Below the pieces are notes generated by a model. The model did not search any database, was not told where the DNA came from, and saw only the letters and a program-made list of their open reading frames with translations. The position numbers and the translations under genes were made by a program. Below are positions 1 to 8,850 of a stretch of 64,000 bases of DNA, piece after piece. Source of the DNA: Actinokineospora baliensis (GTDB lineage Bacteria > Actinomycetota > Actinomycetes > Mycobacteriales > Pseudonocardiaceae); contig NZ_JAFBCK010000001.1 in the NCBI RefSeq assembly GCF_016907695.1, forward strand, positions 2,356,001 through 2,420,000, in the 5' to 3' direction. The stretch's first letter is position 1. Every line of letters starts with the position of its first letter.

Positions 1-1
1 G

Positions 2-289
2 AACCTGGAGTTCCAGGCCAAGGAGTTCAGCGGCAGGTCAATCGTGGACACCATGCGCAAGTACGCGAGCATGCCGTCCGACGATCCGGTGGCCTACGCC
101 AACAAGATCGTCACAGCCCTCGGCGGGCCACCGGTGACCAGGGACACCCCCTTCGGCAGCCTCACCAAGGCCCAGTTGGAGACGGTCAAGGGTGTCATCT
201 TCGCCACCGAGAAGGGCAAGGTCGGCAGGGAGGTCCCGCATGACTCCACCGAACTGCCCGGCGAGATCCGGGACCTGCTGATGCCGTGA
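2..289 (+). CDS. C-terminal end of an unrecognised protein (partial)
   Basis: An open frame enters from the left edge in phase 2 and ends with TGA at 287-289, so only the last 95 residues are present. The visible part is soluble and mixed-charge and ends in ELPGEIRDLLMP. It contains no transmembrane segment and no motif I recognise. A GTG at 44 and an ATG at 53 are internal candidates, but the frame stays open to the edge, so this is best read as the tail of a longer gene. A strong hairpin follows directly, which supports a real gene end here. Confidence 0.6.
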   Translation, partial: NLEFQAKEFSGRSIVDTMRKYASMPSDDPVAYANKIVTALGGPPVTRDTPFGSLTKAQLETVKGVIFATEKGKVGREVPHDSTELPGEIRDLLMP

Positions 290-296
290 ACATCCC

Positions 297-344
297 GGCG
301 GGTGTTGGGGTCCGCCGAAGCCGTACCGAACCCCAACGCCCGCC
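297..344. terminator. Terminator hairpin between convergent genes
   Basis: A 15-bp stem (GGCGGGTGTTGGGGT at 297-311 with ACCCCAACGCCCGCC at 330-344, one G-U pair) lies 8 bp after the upstream stop and 9 bp before the trpS stop on the other strand. It could serve both genes. Confidence 0.75.
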
Positions 345-352
345 TGGTCACT

Positions 353-1321
353 TCACCCGCTGAGCCCCGCCATCCGCAGCGCGGACTCCAGCACGTGCTG
401 GCCCCGCTCGCGAGCCCGCTCAGCACCCGCCGCCCGGATCGCGTCCAGGCCCGCCACGTCGTCCAGCAGCTCCAACGCCGATGAGCGCAACGGGGACAGC
501 TCCTCAACAACCGCCTCCGCGACGGCTTCCTTCAGTTCGCCGTACGAGGAGTACTCGTCCGCCACCTCTATAGGCGACCGGCCAACGCACGTGGCCAGGA
601 TCTCCAATAGGTTCGCGAGTCCAGGCTGGGTCGTTGGTCGATACTCCAGGCGATTCTCGTTGTCCGTCACCGCGCGCATCACCTTGCGCCGCACCAGGTC
701 TGGCTCGTCCAACAAGAACACGACGCCCGCGTTGTCCTGTGTGGACTTGGACATCTTGCGGGTTGGGTCTGAAAGGTCCATCACACGAGCAGCGGTCGGT
801 GCCATCACCGCGCGCGGTACGACGAACACCTCGCCGAAGGTCGTGTTGAAGCGGCGGGCCAGACTTCGGGCCAGTTCGACGTGCTGTGTCTGGTCTTGCC
901 CCACCGGCACCTCTGTCGCGCCTTGCAACAAGATGTCCGCCGCCATCAGCACCGGGTACGTCAAGAGGCCGAGCCGGACCGTGCCTTGGCCGTCGGCCTT
1001 GGTCTTGAACTGGGTCATCCTGGCGGCCTCGCCGAACGAGCAGGTGCACTCCAGGACCCAGCTCAGCGCCCCCAGCTCGCGCACCAGGTCGGACTGCACG
1101 AACACCCGGTCCGGCTTGATCCCGGCGGCCAGCAGCACGGCCAGCAGCTCCCGGGAGAGCTTGCGCAGCCGTGACGGGTTGTAGGACACGGTCATCGCGT
1201 GCAGGTCGCTGACGAAGTACAGGTCACCGGGGGTGCCCTCGCGCGCCCACCGGCGGATTGCGCCCAGGTGGTTGCCCAGGTGGGCGTGGCCGGACGGGGT
1301 GATCGCCGACAGGCGGGTCAT
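353..1321 (-). CDS. trpS: Tryptophanyl-tRNA synthetase (auxiliary type)
   Basis: This class I synthetase charges tRNA-Trp with tryptophan in the cytoplasm; 322 aa is normal for bacterial TrpRS. The HIGH-type motif reads HLGNH at residues 14-18 and KMSKS is at 189-193. The Trp-site region GQDQTQHVELARSLARRFN (141-159) is also clear. The ATG at 1321 is preferred over an upstream in-frame start because GAGGAG sits 7 nt before it. The gene stands alone behind a 16-codon leader ORF containing two adjacent Trp codons. That resembles the attenuation-controlled auxiliary, indolmycin-resistant TrpRS known in Streptomyces. Resistance in this copy is inference; a second trpS elsewhere in the genome would be expected. 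Confidence 0.95.
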   Translation of the reverse strand: MTRLSAITPSGHAHLGNHLGAIRRWAREGTPGDLYFVSDLHAMTVSYNPSRLRKLSRELLAVLLAAGIKPDRVFVQSDLVRELGALSWVLECTCSFGEAARMTQFKTKADGQGTVRLGLLTYPVLMAADILLQGATEVPVGQDQTQHVELARSLARRFNTTFGEVFVVPRAVMAPTAARVMDLSDPTRKMSKSTQDNAGVVFLLDEPDLVRRKVMRAVTDNENRLEYRPTTQPGLANLLEILATCVGRSPIEVADEYSSYGELKEAVAEAVVEELSPLRSSALELLDDVAGLDAIRAAGAERARERGQHVLESALRMAGLSG

Positions 1322-1366
1322 CTCTTCGCTCCTCGAAGCCGGGGCCGCCCGTCCCGGGACCCGCTG

Positions 1367-1387
1367 GGCCGCCCGGGGTGGGCGGCC
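1367..1387 (-). promoter_or_regulatory. Attenuator hairpin in the trpS leader
   Basis: Between the leader ORF and trpS the transcript contains GGCCGCCC - 5 nt - GGGCGGCC, an 8-bp perfect stem. A competing 5-bp pairing (GGGCC/GGCCC) runs from just after the two Trp codons to the leader stop codon. A ribosome stalled on the Trp codons could therefore shift the fold. No U-tract follows, as is common in actinobacteria. Confidence 0.55.
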
Positions 1388-1403
1388 TGTGGGGTGCACA
1401 ACG

Positions 1404-1454
1404 TCAGGGCCGCCGGTCGGTGGCCCACCACAGGGTGACGTTGCGAGTGCTCAT
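1404..1454 (-). CDS. Trp-rich leader peptide of trpS
   Basis: A 16-residue ORF, MSTRNVTLWWATDRRP, starts at ATG 1454 and ends 82 nt before trpS. The two consecutive TGG codons are the hallmark of ribosome-mediated transcription attenuation: uncharged tRNA-Trp stalls the ribosome and changes leader folding. There is no convincing ribosome-binding site, but a TACCGT hexamer ends 8 nt before the ATG, so the message is probably leaderless. Control of an auxiliary trpS by such a leader is established in Streptomyces coelicolor; its operation here is inferred from layout. Confidence 0.75.
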   Translation of the reverse strand: MSTRNVTLWWATDRRP

Positions 1455-1462
1455 CACGACGA

Positions 1463-1492
1463 ACGGTAGCGCAGCCGTCACGCCGCCTTCAA
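1463..1492 (-). promoter_or_regulatory. Candidate promoter of the trpS leader
   Basis: Reading on the minus strand, TTGAAG (1492-1487), an 18-bp spacer and TACCGT (1468-1463) are followed 8 nt later by the leader ATG. The -35 box overlaps the 3' end of the small Cys-rich gene. Confidence 0.45.
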
Positions 1493-1618
1493 TCGTTTCA
1501 ACGCCAGCACCGGGCACTTGCCGCACCGCGGTTTCGACTGGCAGCACTTCTTCTTGACCTTCCCCGACTTCATCAGCTTCCGCACCGCCTCGGCGGGCGT
1601 GCGCTGCTTTTTCCCCAC
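1478..1618 (-). CDS. Small Cys-rich, Lys-rich conserved protein (46 aa)
   Basis: Translation from GTG 1618 gives a basic 46-residue protein with KKCCQSKPRCGKCPVLALKR near its C terminus. The four cysteines (CC-x5-C-x2-C) suggest metal or Fe-S binding. I know such short proteins as conserved hypotheticals in actinobacteria, but have no function for them. A purine-rich GGGGGTG stretch sits at ribosome-binding distance. The gene is divergent from typA, and the intergenic region carries an IdeR/DtxR-like box, hinting at an iron connection; that link is inference. The alternative, a chance ORF, is unlikely given the Cys pattern. Confidence 0.7.
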   Translation of the reverse strand: MGKKQRTPAEAVRKLMKSGKVKKKCCQSKPRCGKCPVLALKRLKAA

Positions 1619-1653
1619 GTCACACCCCCAGCGCTCCGGCGAAAACCCGCAAC

Positions 1654-1672
1654 TGAGGTTAGGTTAACCTTT
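1654..1672. promoter_or_regulatory. IdeR/DtxR-like iron box
   Basis: TGAGGTTAGGTTAACCTTT matches the 19-bp mycobacterial IdeR consensus TTAGGTTAGSCTAACCTAA at about 15 positions and contains the palindrome AGGTTAACCT. It lies 35 bp upstream of the small Cys-rich gene (minus) and 150 bp upstream of typA (plus). Function is predicted from the match only. Confidence 0.5.
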
Positions 1673-1822
1673 CTAGATCCCGTGCGTGGTGCTGCTCACA
1701 CCACCCCACGGGGTATCCTGGTGTACGCCATCAGCAGCTCATCAGCTGCGCGGGCGCCCCTGCCACGTGACACCTGCCCGGGCCGCCCTCAACCGACAGA
1801 GCAAGGAACCGGGAGCACGCGC

Positions 1823-3742
1823 GTGCCCACAGCGACCGCATCCGCCGAGCAGGCCACCTCCGGCCTGCGCCGCAACGACCTGCGCAACGTCGCCATCGTC
1901 GCGCACGTCGACCACGGCAAGACGACCCTGGTCGACGCCATGCTGCGCCAGTCCGGCGCCTTCGCCGCGCGTGCCGAGCTGGTCGACCGGGTCATGGACT
2001 CCGGCGAGCTCGAGCGGGAGAAGGGCATCACGATCCTGGCCAAGAACACCGCCGTGCGCCGCCAGACGCCGGACGGGCCGATCGTGATCAACGTCGTCGA
2101 CACCCCGGGCCACGCCGACTTCGGCGGCGAGGTCGAGCGTGGACTGTCCATGGTCGACGGCGTGCTGCTGCTGGTCGACGCCTCCGAGGGCCCGCTGCCG
2201 CAGACCCGGTTCGTGCTGCGCAAGGCGCTGGCGTCGAACCTGCCGGTCGTGCTCGTGGTCAACAAGGTCGACCGACCGGACGCGCGCATCGCCGAGATCG
2301 TCGAGGAGACCCACGACCTGCTGCTGGAGCTGGCCTCCGAGCTCGAGAACGTCGACGAGTCGGTGCTGGACCTGCCGGTCGTCTACGCCTCCGCCCGCGC
2401 GGGCATGGCCAGCCTCAACCAGCCCGAGGACGGCGGCCTGCCCGACAGCGAGAACCTCGACCCGCTGTTCGACCTGCTGATGGACAAGGTCCCCGCGCCG
2501 CTCGCCGACGCGAGCGGGCCGCTGCGCGCCCTGGTCACCAACCTCGACGCGTCCAGCTTCCTCGGCCGCATCGCGCTGTGCCGGATCCACTCGGGTCGGC
2601 TGCGCAAGGGCCAGACCGTGGCCTGGATGCGCGAGGACGGCTCGATCTCCAACGTCCGCATCACCGAGCTGCTGGTCACCGAGGCCCTGGACCGGGTGCC
2701 CGCCGAGGAGGCCTCCGCCGGTGAGCTCGTCGCCATCGCGGGCATCCCGGACATCACCATCGGCGACACCCTCGCCGACTTGGACAACCCCGAGGCGCTG
2801 CCCCGGCTGACCGTCGACCTGCCCGCCATCTCGATGACCATCGGGGTCAACACCTCCCCGCTGGCCGGGCGCAACGGCGGCAACAAGCTCACCGCGCGGA
2901 TGGTCAAGGCCCGGCTCGACACCGAGCTGGTCGGCAACGTCAGCGTGCGCGTGCTGCCCACCGAGCGCCCCGACGCCTGGGAGGTGCAGGGCCGCGGTGA
3001 GCTGGCGCTGGCCATCCTGGTCGAGCAGATGCGCCGCGAGGGCTTCGAGCTGACCGTCGGCAAGCCCGAGGTCGTCACCCGCACCATCGACGGCAAGCTC
3101 TGCGAGCCGTTCGAGCGCCTGACGGTCGACGCGCCGGAGGAGCACCTCGGTGCCATCACGCAGCTGCTGGCCAACCGCAAGGGCCGCCTGGAGCACATGG
3201 GCGGTCACGGCACCGGCCGGATCAAGGTCGAGTACGTCGTCCCGTCGCGCGGCCTGATCGGCTTCCGCACCGACTTCCTCACCGAGACCCGCGGCACCGG
3301 CATCGCCAACGCCATCTTCGAGGGCTACTTCCCGTGGGCCGGTGAGATCCGCAGCCGCCACACCGGCTCGCTGGTCGCCGACCGGCAGGGCCCGACCACC
3401 GCGTACGCGATGCTCCAGCTCGCCGACCGCGGCACCTTCTTCGTCGACCCGGGCGCTGACGTCTACGAGGGCATGGTCGTGGGCGAGAACCCGCGCGCCG
3501 AAGACCTCGACGTGAACGTCACCAAGGAGAAGAAGCTCACCAACATGCGCTCGTCGTCGGCGGACGTCTTCGAGACGCTGGCCCGGCCGCGCAAGCTGAG
3601 CCTGGAAGAGGCCCTCGAGTTCTGCGCCAACGACGAGTGCGTCGAGGTCGCCCCCGAGGTGGTCCGAGTCCGCAAGGTCATCCTCGACGCCACCACCCGA
3701 GGCCGCCAGCGCTCCCGCGACAAGGCCCGCGACCAGCGCTGA
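1823..3742 (+). CDS. typA: Translational GTPase TypA/BipA
   Basis: A ribosome-associated GTPase of the EF-G family involved in stress and ribosome assembly. The G-domain motifs are in order: AHVDHGKTT (residues 27-35), [15 protein letters not shown] and NKVDR. The EF-G-like C-terminal half includes [20 protein letters not shown] and the TypA-typical [22 protein letters not shown] 1823 is chosen because GGGAG lies 7 nt upstream and translation from it gives 639 aa, close to family length; the frame is open further upstream but adds only atypical sequence. It is followed by its own terminator. In mycobacteria the next gene is lpqW, as here. Confidence 0.97.
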   Translation: MPTATASAEQATSGLRRNDLRNVAIVAHVDHGKTTLVDAMLRQSGAFAARAELVDRVMDSGELEREKGITILAKNTAVRRQTPDGPIVINVVDTPGHADFGGEVERGLSMVDGVLLLVDASEGPLPQTRFVLRKALASNLPVVLVVNKVDRPDARIAEIVEETHDLLLELASELENVDESVLDLPVVYASARAGMASLNQPEDGGLPDSENLDPLFDLLMDKVPAPLADASGPLRALVTNLDASSFLGRIALCRIHSGRLRKGQTVAWMREDGSISNVRITELLVTEALDRVPAEEASAGELVAIAGIPDITIGDTLADLDNPEALPRLTVDLPAISMTIGVNTSPLAGRNGGNKLTARMVKARLDTELVGNVSVRVLPTERPDAWEVQGRGELALAILVEQMRREGFELTVGKPEVVTRTIDGKLCEPFERLTVDAPEEHLGAITQLLANRKGRLEHMGGHGTGRIKVEYVVPSRGLIGFRTDFLTETRGTGIANAIFEGYFPWAGEIRSRHTGSLVADRQGPTTAYAMLQLADRGTFFVDPGADVYEGMVVGENPRAEDLDVNVTKEKKLTNMRSSSADVFETLARPRKLSLEEALEFCANDECVEVAPEVVRVRKVILDATTRGRQRSRDKARDQR

Positions 3743-3760
3743 CCTCCACCCCGCTTCGAC

Positions 3761-3799
3761 CGCTCGGGACCACGGTGCCTGCCACCGCGGTCCCGAGCG
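3761..3799 (+). terminator. typA terminator
   Basis: CGCTCGGGACC (3761-3771) pairs with GGTCCCGAGCG (3789-3799), 11 bp, with a further CGGT/ACCG pairing above one mismatch. It starts 18 bp after the typA stop. Confidence 0.8.
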
Positions 3800-3936
3800 C
3801 GTTGTGGGGTCCGGGGCGGTGGAGATCACACGGAACCTGGTCCCGGGCCCGTGCGTCATCCGGTTGGCTGCATAACCGGTGGCGTGGCGGGTCTGGGAGC
3901 ATGGATCATCCGGGGGTCGCCTGGGGAGGAGAGTTC

Positions 3937-5631
3937 GTGCGGGCTAGGGGAGCGCGGTGGGTGGCCGTCTTGGCGGCCATGGCGTGCGCTGCGGCCTGCA
4001 CCAACGCACCGCCGCCGCCGTTGGTGACGACCGAGGTGGCCAGGACCCAGACGACGAAGTTGCCGACGCCGAACGAGGCCGTTGTCGGGGTCGACAGCGT
4101 CACCGGGGGGTACAACCCGCACAAGTTGGCCGACCAGTCCGCGATCACGACGGCGCTGTCGCAGGTGTTGCTGCCGTCGGTGTTCCGGCCCGGTCCGGAC
4201 GGCACGCCCGTGCTCGACCGGACGTTGATGGTCTCGGCGGAGGTCACCAGCGCGGAGCCGTACACGGTCACCTACCGGTTGCGACCCGAAGCCGCGTGGT
4301 CCGATTCGGCGCCTATAGCCGCCGAGGACTTCGTTTACCTGTGGGAACAGCTGCGCGAGGAACCCGGCGTGCTCGACAGCGCCGGGTACCAGCTCATCTC
4401 GAACATCTCCGCGCGGGACGCGGGCCGGGTCGTCGAGGTGACCTTCTCCAAGCCGTACCCGGGGTGGCGGGGCCTCTTCACGAACCTGCTGCCCGCGCAC
4501 CTCTTGAAGGACATCCCCGGCGGCTGGTCCAACGTGCTCCGGGAGAACTTCCCGGTCACCGGTGGTCCCTTCTCCGTCCGCGGCATCGACCGCGACCGCG
4601 GGGAGATCGTCCTAGAGCGCAACGACCGCTACTGGTCCACTCCAGTCCCTCTAGACCGGGTCATCCTCCGCCGCGCGGACGCCGACGGCATCGCGTCCGC
4701 TCTTAAGTCCGGACACGACCAACTGGCCCTCACGGCGCCAGACGCCGACGAGCTCCCCGAGTACACCAACCTGGGTCTTACCGTCACCAGCTCGGTCGTC
4801 CCGCGAACGTCTGTGGCCACTGTCCTGCTTAGGCCGGTCGGCGCCGCTATGGCCGATCAGCGCATCCGGTCCGCAGTGATCGCTCTTACCGACCGCGAAG
4901 CCCTCATCAAGGCGGGCACCGGCGGCGGTCCCGGTTCCACGTTCGCGGCCAACGCCCTGGTCCTAGCTCCGACCGCCAAGAACTACGCAGCGACCGGCCC
5001 GGCGCCTACGAAGCCAGACGTCGCACTAGCCGAAGGGCTCCTCGCGCAAGCCGGGTACACCAAGCTCAACGGCAGCTGGGCGCTCGGTGAGACCCCACTT
5101 AACCTGGTGATCGCCGCGCCTGCCGGTAGGTCCGCTTACGTCGACATCGCCAGGGAGCTCCAACGCCAACTGTCCGCGGGCGGCGTCCAATCGCGGCTGA
5201 TCACACCCGAGTCCGCCGACCTGTTCACCACCTTGCTCGCCCCGCAACCCCCCACCGCCACCGCGCCCGTCGAGCAGGTGGACCTCGTAGTGGCCCCCCA
5301 ATCGACCACAGGCGACCCCGCGACCGTCCTGGCGACCCGGTTCGGCTGCGGCCCCGTCCAGGCGGGCAGCGTGCCGACGGCGGCCAACCCGACCGGCTTC
5401 TGCGACCAGACCGTCCAGGAGGTCGTCGACAAGGCGCTCACCGGGTCGATCTCCTTCGCCGAGGCGACCGGCCTGGTCGAACCGACCCTGTGGAACCGGG
5501 CCGTGGCGCTGCCGCTCTACCAGGAGGCGGACTCGCTGGTGGTCCGCCGGGAGATGTCCGGGGTGTCCGCCGGACCCCCCGGCGCGGGTCCCTTCGCGAC
5601 GGCCCCTCAGTGGCAGAGACCCTCGGGGTGA
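3937..5631 (+). CDS. lpqW: LpqW-like lipoprotein, family 5 solute-binding fold
   Basis: A 564-aa exported lipoprotein. The signal peptide VRARGARWVAVLAAMACAAAC has cysteines at 17 and 21 that could carry the lipid. The body follows the peptide/nickel-binding (SBP_bac_5) pattern, with PYTVTYRLRPEAAWSDSAPI and EDFVYLWEQL. GTG 3937 has GGAGGAGA 5 nt upstream. It has no permease partner of its own and sits directly after typA, the position of LpqW in mycobacteria. There LpqW uses this fold to influence lipomannan/lipoarabinomannan synthesis rather than import. The orthology rests on position plus fold; a plain peptide-binding protein is the alternative. Confidence 0.75.
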   Translation: MRARGARWVAVLAAMACAAACTNAPPPPLVTTEVARTQTTKLPTPNEAVVGVDSVTGGYNPHKLADQSAITTALSQVLLPSVFRPGPDGTPVLDRTLMVSAEVTSAEPYTVTYRLRPEAAWSDSAPIAAEDFVYLWEQLREEPGVLDSAGYQLISNISARDAGRVVEVTFSKPYPGWRGLFTNLLPAHLLKDIPGGWSNVLRENFPVTGGPFSVRGIDRDRGEIVLERNDRYWSTPVPLDRVILRRADADGIASALKSGHDQLALTAPDADELPEYTNLGLTVTSSVVPRTSVATVLLRPVGAAMADQRIRSAVIALTDREALIKAGTGGGPGSTFAANALVLAPTAKNYAATGPAPTKPDVALAEGLLAQAGYTKLNGSWALGETPLNLVIAAPAGRSAYVDIARELQRQLSAGGVQSRLITPESADLFTTLLAPQPPTATAPVEQVDLVVAPQSTTGDPATVLATRFGCGPVQAGSVPTAANPTGFCDQTVQEVVDKALTGSISFAEATGLVEPTLWNRAVALPLYQEADSLVVRREMSGVSAGPPGAGPFATAPQWQRPSG

Positions 5632-5766
5632 CTCAGACCACTCTCCGTCATGACATGACACCGGTGGGTACCGACTGGTAACGGTCTCGTTGCACCCGGA
5701 CGCCTGCCGGTCACCCTTTGGTCACGATCGACGCGCCACAGGTGACCCCGGTGACAGTTGATTCCT

Positions 5767-5805
5767 AGCGTGCCCACCTAGTGCGCTGCCCAACGCTTCG
5801 TTGGG
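5767..5805 (+). promoter_or_regulatory. Candidate promoter and 5' UTR hairpin of the peptide transporter operon
   Basis: TAGCGT at 5767-5772 makes a -10 box, with GTGACC about 18 bp upstream as a weak -35. The leader then carries CCCAACG-CTT-CGTTGGG (5789-5805), a 7-bp hairpin. The remainder of 5632-5871 shows no gene. Confidence 0.4.
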
Positions 5806-5871
5806 GGCGTGATGGGTTACGGGTGCGACCCGGCCGGATCGGTCGCGGTTGGCCCTGTGCTAGGAGGGCAC

Positions 5872-7680
5872 GTGTCAACTAAGAGAAGCTCACTGACGGC
5901 GTTCGCGGCGATTGTCAGCGCCTCGCTCGTCCTGAGCGCGTGTGGCGGCGGCAGCACCGACGGCGGCGGCAGCACCGGGGCGCAGGAACCGACCGGCGAC
6001 ATCGCCTCGATGGCGATCGCCAAGGGCGAGTCGGGCGACGAGTACACCTCGCCCGAGGTCCCGCAGTCCACCGACACCTTCGTCGTGTCGACCGACAACC
6101 CGTACACCGCGTACAACAACTCCGCGGCCGACGCGAACAACTCGTACAACACCTTCGCGCTGGCCCAGGTCATCTCGGGCGCCTACAAGCTCGACGGCAA
6201 CAACAAGGTCCTGCTGAACAAGGACGTCATGGAGAGCGTCGAGCTCACCAGCAAGTCCCCGCAGGTCGTCACCTGGAAGATCAAGTCGGGCGTGACCTGG
6301 TCCGACGGCGAGGCCTGGGACTGCGACGACTTCTACCTGGCCTGGCTGTCCTCGACCGGCAAGTCCAAGGGCGCCGACGGCAAGGACATCTTCACCTCGG
6401 CCAACACCACCGGCTACGAGCTCATCGACAAGGTCGAGTGCCCGACGCCGACCGAGGTGGTCACCACCTTCAGCACCTCCTACCCGGACTACAAGGGCCT
6501 GTTCGGCATCTCGCTGGACATCATGCCCGCGCACATCCTGGAGAAGGAGACCGGCGTCGCCGACGTCACCAAGCTGACCCCGACCGGCGGTGACCAGGCC
6601 GCGCTCGGCAAGGTGGCCGAGTTCTGGAAGACCAAGTGGAACGGCTTCGACGCGAAGCTGATGCCCGCTTCCGGCGCCTACCAGATCACCGCGTTCGAGC
6701 AGAACAACTCGGTGACCCTCGAGCGCAACCCGAAGTGGATCGGCAAGCCAGGCGGCCCGGCCAAGATCGTGCTGCGCGGCATCTCCGACCAGGTCGCCCA
6801 GGCCCAGGCGCTGGAGAACGGCGAGGTCCAGGTCAACTCGATGGCCCAGCCCGACGCCAACGCCGCCGAGCGGCTGCGCGGCCTGTCCTCGCAGGGCGTG
6901 CGCTTCGGTGCCTCCAACGGCCTGTCCTTCGAGCACATGGACCTCAACTTCAAGAACAAGTGGTTCGCCGACCAGGCCGTGCGCAAGGCGTTCATGCAGT
7001 GCGTCAACCGCGACGAGCTGGCCGAGAAGCTGATCCGCCCGGTGCTGGAGAACGCCAAGCCGCTCGGCTCGCTGGTGTTCTTCCAGGCCGAGGAGGGCTA
7101 CACCGACAACTACGCGCAGTACAAGGGTGACGCGGCCGCGGCCAAGGCCACCCTCGAGGGCGCGGGCTACACCATCGGTGGCGACGGCTACGCCACCAAG
7201 GGCGGCGAGAAGGTGTCGATCAAGATCAGCCACACCGACATCCCGCGGCGCAAGCAGACCGTCGAGCTGATCCAGTCCCAGTGCAAGCCCGCTGGCCTGG
7301 AGATCATCGACGACACCGACCCGAACTTCCTCGACACCCGGGTCAGCCAGGGCGACTACGACGTCGCGCTCTTCGCCTGGTCCGCCGCGCCGTTCAAGTC
7401 CAGCCAGAAGGCGATCTACGAGACCGGCGGTGGCCAGAACTGGTCCAGCTACGCCAACTCCAAGGTCGACGCGGCGTACAAGGACGCGAGCAGCAACCTC
7501 GACGAGGCCGCTTCGCGCAAGGCCTTCCAGGAGGCCGACCGCCTGATGGCCGAGGACAACTACTCGCTGCCGCTCTACCAGCTCCCGAACATGTGGGCCT
7601 TCAAGGGCATCGACAAGGTCTACTTCCAGTCGTACAACGGCGCTCTCTGGAACGCCAACGAGTGGGTCAAGACCTCGTAG
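5872..7680 (+). CDS. Peptide ABC transporter substrate-binding lipoprotein (family 5)
   Basis: A 602-aa lipoprotein that binds the transported peptide outside the membrane. The signal peptide ends in the lipobox LSAC with the lipid cysteine at residue 24, followed by a Gly/Ser linker (GGGSTDGGGST). The SBP_bac_5 body includes VVTWKIKSGVTWSDGEAW and, near the end, YSLPLYQLPNMWAF. GTG 5872 follows AGGAGG closely. It is the first gene of a five-gene operon with two permeases and two ATPases. A strong hairpin after it probably raises its transcript level over the membrane parts. The exact substrate is not visible. Confidence 0.93.
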   Translation: MSTKRSSLTAFAAIVSASLVLSACGGGSTDGGGSTGAQEPTGDIASMAIAKGESGDEYTSPEVPQSTDTFVVSTDNPYTAYNNSAADANNSYNTFALAQVISGAYKLDGNNKVLLNKDVMESVELTSKSPQVVTWKIKSGVTWSDGEAWDCDDFYLAWLSSTGKSKGADGKDIFTSANTTGYELIDKVECPTPTEVVTTFSTSYPDYKGLFGISLDIMPAHILEKETGVADVTKLTPTGGDQAALGKVAEFWKTKWNGFDAKLMPASGAYQITAFEQNNSVTLERNPKWIGKPGGPAKIVLRGISDQVAQAQALENGEVQVNSMAQPDANAAERLRGLSSQGVRFGASNGLSFEHMDLNFKNKWFADQAVRKAFMQCVNRDELAEKLIRPVLENAKPLGSLVFFQAEEGYTDNYAQYKGDAAAAKATLEGAGYTIGGDGYATKGGEKVSIKISHTDIPRRKQTVELIQSQCKPAGLEIIDDTDPNFLDTRVSQGDYDVALFAWSAAPFKSSQKAIYETGGGQNWSSYANSKVDAAYKDASSNLDEAASRKAFQEADRLMAEDNYSLPLYQLPNMWAFKGIDKVYFQSYNGALWNANEWVKTS

Positions 7681-7725
7681 TCGAATGCCAGCCGCCCCCA
7701 GGCGGCGTCATCTGGTCGACGAAGT

Positions 7726-7758
7726 CCGAGGGGCCGGACCACCAGTCCGGCCCCTCGG
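7726..7758 (+). terminator. Intra-operon hairpin after the binding-protein gene
   Basis: A perfect 13-bp stem (CCGAGGGGCCGGA / TCCGGCCCCTCGG, 7-nt loop) lies 45 bp after the binding-protein stop and 93 bp before the first permease. It probably acts as a partial terminator or an RNA stabiliser that sets the ratio of binding protein to permease. Confidence 0.7.
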
Positions 7759-7851
7759 CCTTGGGTACCTGACCTGGTCGGGCGCACACTGACGCAGGCA
7801 GGGACAACCAGCGCCGCCCACCGGCCGCCTGGACCCCACCGAGGAGCTCTC

Positions 7852-8850
7852 GTGATTCGCTACATCATCCGTCGGCTGCTGATCTCCGTCCCCATCCTGG
7901 CCATCGGCAGCCTCCTCGCCTTCTTCCTCGTCGCCGCCGCGGGCAACCCGGTCGCCGAGCTGAAGGCCAAGCCGGGCGTCACCGCCCAGCAGATCCGCGA
8001 CCTCGAGTCCAGTCTCGGCCTCGACCAGCCGATCATCGTCCGGTACTGGAAGTGGCTGCTGGACTTCCTGCAGGGCGACTGGGGCAAGAGCATCGCGCTC
8101 GGCCAGGCCAAGGTGGACATCTTCGAGTCCGTGATGCGGGCCCTGTGGATCACCGCCCGGCTGGTCATCGGCGCCGAGCTGCTGGCCATCGTGCTCGGCG
8201 TCTCGGTCGGCGTGCTCGCCGCCGTCAAGCAGTACTCGATCTTCGACTACCTGGCCACCTCCAGCGCCTTCCTGATGTTCTCGATGCCCATCGTCTGCGT
8301 GGCGGTGATCCTCAAGACCTACGGCATCAAGTTCAACAACCTGCTGGAGAGCCTGGGCATGGACCGGTGGCTGAGCACCGTGAGCCCGGCCGCCGGTGGG
8401 TTCAAGGGGTCCTTCGGCGAGGTGCTCTTCCAGTACACCGGCACCTACCTGCTGCCGACGCTGAGCCTCACGCTGATCAGCTTCGCCGCCTACAGCCGGT
8501 TCCAGCGCGCCTCGATGCTCGAGACGCTCAACTCCGACTACGTGCGCACCGCCCGCGCCAAGGGCATCTCCCAGCGGCGGGTGATCTTCCGGCACGCGTT
8601 CCGCAACGCGCTCATCCCGGTCACCACGCTGTTCTCCATCAACTCGGCGGCGCTGTTCTCCGGGGCGATCATCACCGAGACCGTGTTCGGGTGGAAGGGC
8701 ATGGGCAACCTGCTTGTCCAGTCCATCCGCACCTTCGACCCCTACATGCTGATGGGCTGGCTGATGGTCACCGCCTCGCTGGTCATCGTGTTCAACCTGG
8801 TTGCCGACATCATGTACGGCATCCTCGACCCGAGGATCCGCCTTGCCTAG
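7852..8850 (+). CDS. Oligopeptide ABC permease, OppB/DppB type
   Basis: A 332-aa inner-membrane permease. It opens with the OppB-typical MIRYIIRRLLISVPILAIGS and has about six membrane spans. The cytoplasmic EAA loop that contacts the ATPases reads DYVRTARAKGISQRRVIFRHAFRNAL, interrupted here only for quoting as DYVRTARAKGISQ then RRVIFRHAFRNAL. GTG 7852 follows GAGGAG by 6 nt. The 3' end overlaps the next permease by 8 nt. It forms the transmembrane pore with the DppC-type partner. Confidence 0.94.
   Translation: MIRYIIRRLLISVPILAIGSLLAFFLVAAAGNPVAELKAKPGVTAQQIRDLESSLGLDQPIIVRYWKWLLDFLQGDWGKSIALGQAKVDIFESVMRALWITARLVIGAELLAIVLGVSVGVLAAVKQYSIFDYLATSSAFLMFSMPIVCVAVILKTYGIKFNNLLESLGMDRWLSTVSPAAGGFKGSFGEVLFQYTGTYLLPTLSLTLISFAAYSRFQRASMLETLNSDYVRTARAKGISQRRVIFRHAFRNALIPVTTLFSINSAALFSGAIITETVFGWKGMGNLLVQSIRTFDPYMLMGWLMVTASLVIVFNLVADIMYGILDPRIRLA

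Noticed and set aside
1742..3859. 705-codon frame opposite typA
   Set aside because: It is the antisense shadow of typA, with a Gly/Asp/Val/Arg-rich product and no ribosome-binding site.
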